5,209 nt of DNA from Mucilaginibacter sp. (lineage in GTDB: Bacteria > Bacteroidota > Bacteroidia > Sphingobacteriales > Sphingobacteriaceae): positions 1 to 5,209 of the forward strand of contig JAICXZ010000297.1 in NCBI GenBank assembly GCA_025934475.1, read 5' to 3'. Position numbers and translations under genes: made by a program. A model generated the notes under the pieces. The model had not been told where the DNA came from and did no database searches. It worked only from the letters and a program-made list of their open reading frames with translations. Every line of letters starts with the position of its first letter. Positions within the stretch are counted from its first letter, which is position 1. Below are positions 5,088 through 5,209 of the stretch, in pieces.

Positions 5088-5209
5088 GGCGGGAGCGTGG
5101 CGCAGGGCGTGAGGAGAAATCTTTTCGAACATGTATTGACGACATGCAATTTCGAAAGATTTCTCCTCGCCCCTTTTCTGGAGCCCGCGCTCTGCTCATC
5201 CAAATGACA
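5069..5209. repeat. Palindromic intergenic element with TGTCATTT/AAATGACA ends
   Basis: The element begins TGTCATTT at 5069-5076 and ends AAATGACA at 5202-5209, the last base of the window, so the outer ends are exact inverted repeats of 8 bp. The core is a long hairpin: GAGGAGAAATCTTTTCGAA (5111-5129) pairs with TTCGAAAGATTTCTCCTC (5151-5168) with a single extra T, and inside it CATGT (5130-5134) pairs with ACATG (5142-5146). The flanking segments (5077-5110 and 5169-5201) are GC-richer and only partly complementary. It has no ORF. Elements with ends TGTCATTTCGA and a core GAGGAGAAATCT are, from memory, very common between genes of Sphingobacteriaceae; copy number here was not checked. It could continue beyond the window, but the matching ends suggest that it is complete. 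Confidence 0.8.

Overview
The window looks like chromosomal DNA from a member of the Bacteroidota, most likely family Sphingobacteriaceae (Mucilaginibacter/Pedobacter-like). This rests on protein style (a DUF3943 envelope protein, a DinB-family protein ending in a GPSADE-type tail, a small UBP-type zinc finger), A/T-rich leaders without Shine-Dalgarno sequences, one good match to the Bacteroidota -7 promoter element TAnnTTTG, and palindromic intergenic repeats of a style I associate with this group. The genus is an inference and was not checked by any search.

Layout. Positions 1-1317 (minus strand) hold a cysteine-biosynthesis pair: a serine O-acetyltransferase (cysE/EpsC type) followed by the N-terminal 123 codons of a CysM-type O-acetylserine sulfhydrylase that runs off the left edge. 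The acetyltransferase makes O-acetylserine and the sulfhydrylase converts it to cysteine, so same-strand adjacency makes metabolic sense. Their 135-bp spacer is filled by two opposed arrays of a degenerate 9-nt repeat. A possible 42-codon small ORF and a leader hairpin lie upstream of cysE. Positions 1707-2222 (plus) encode a DinB/YfiT-like four-helix protein ending in a clear intrinsic terminator. Positions 2321-2671 (plus) encode a small DUF3892-like protein preceded by the -7 element and followed by a GC-rich terminator. Positions 2843-4498 (plus) encode a secreted DUF3943 protein with a strand-rich C-terminal half, preceded by a perfect 9-bp inverted repeat. Positions 4777-5043 (minus) encode an 88-residue UBP-type zinc finger protein.

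The right third is rich in repeats. The spacer between the DUF3943 and UBP genes carries a nested-palindrome element (4500-4669) with a perfect 16-bp inverted repeat and triloop hairpins. Upstream of the UBP gene, 5069-5209 is a second, unrelated palindromic element that begins TGTCATTT and ends AAATGACA at the last base of the window. The zinc-finger gene is therefore bracketed by two different repeat families.

Apart from the cysE-cysM pair, the genes look like independent transcription units. I saw no defence system, CRISPR array, RNA gene or intact transposase. The least explained parts are the 9-nt opposed arrays, the two palindromic elements and the leader of cysE.
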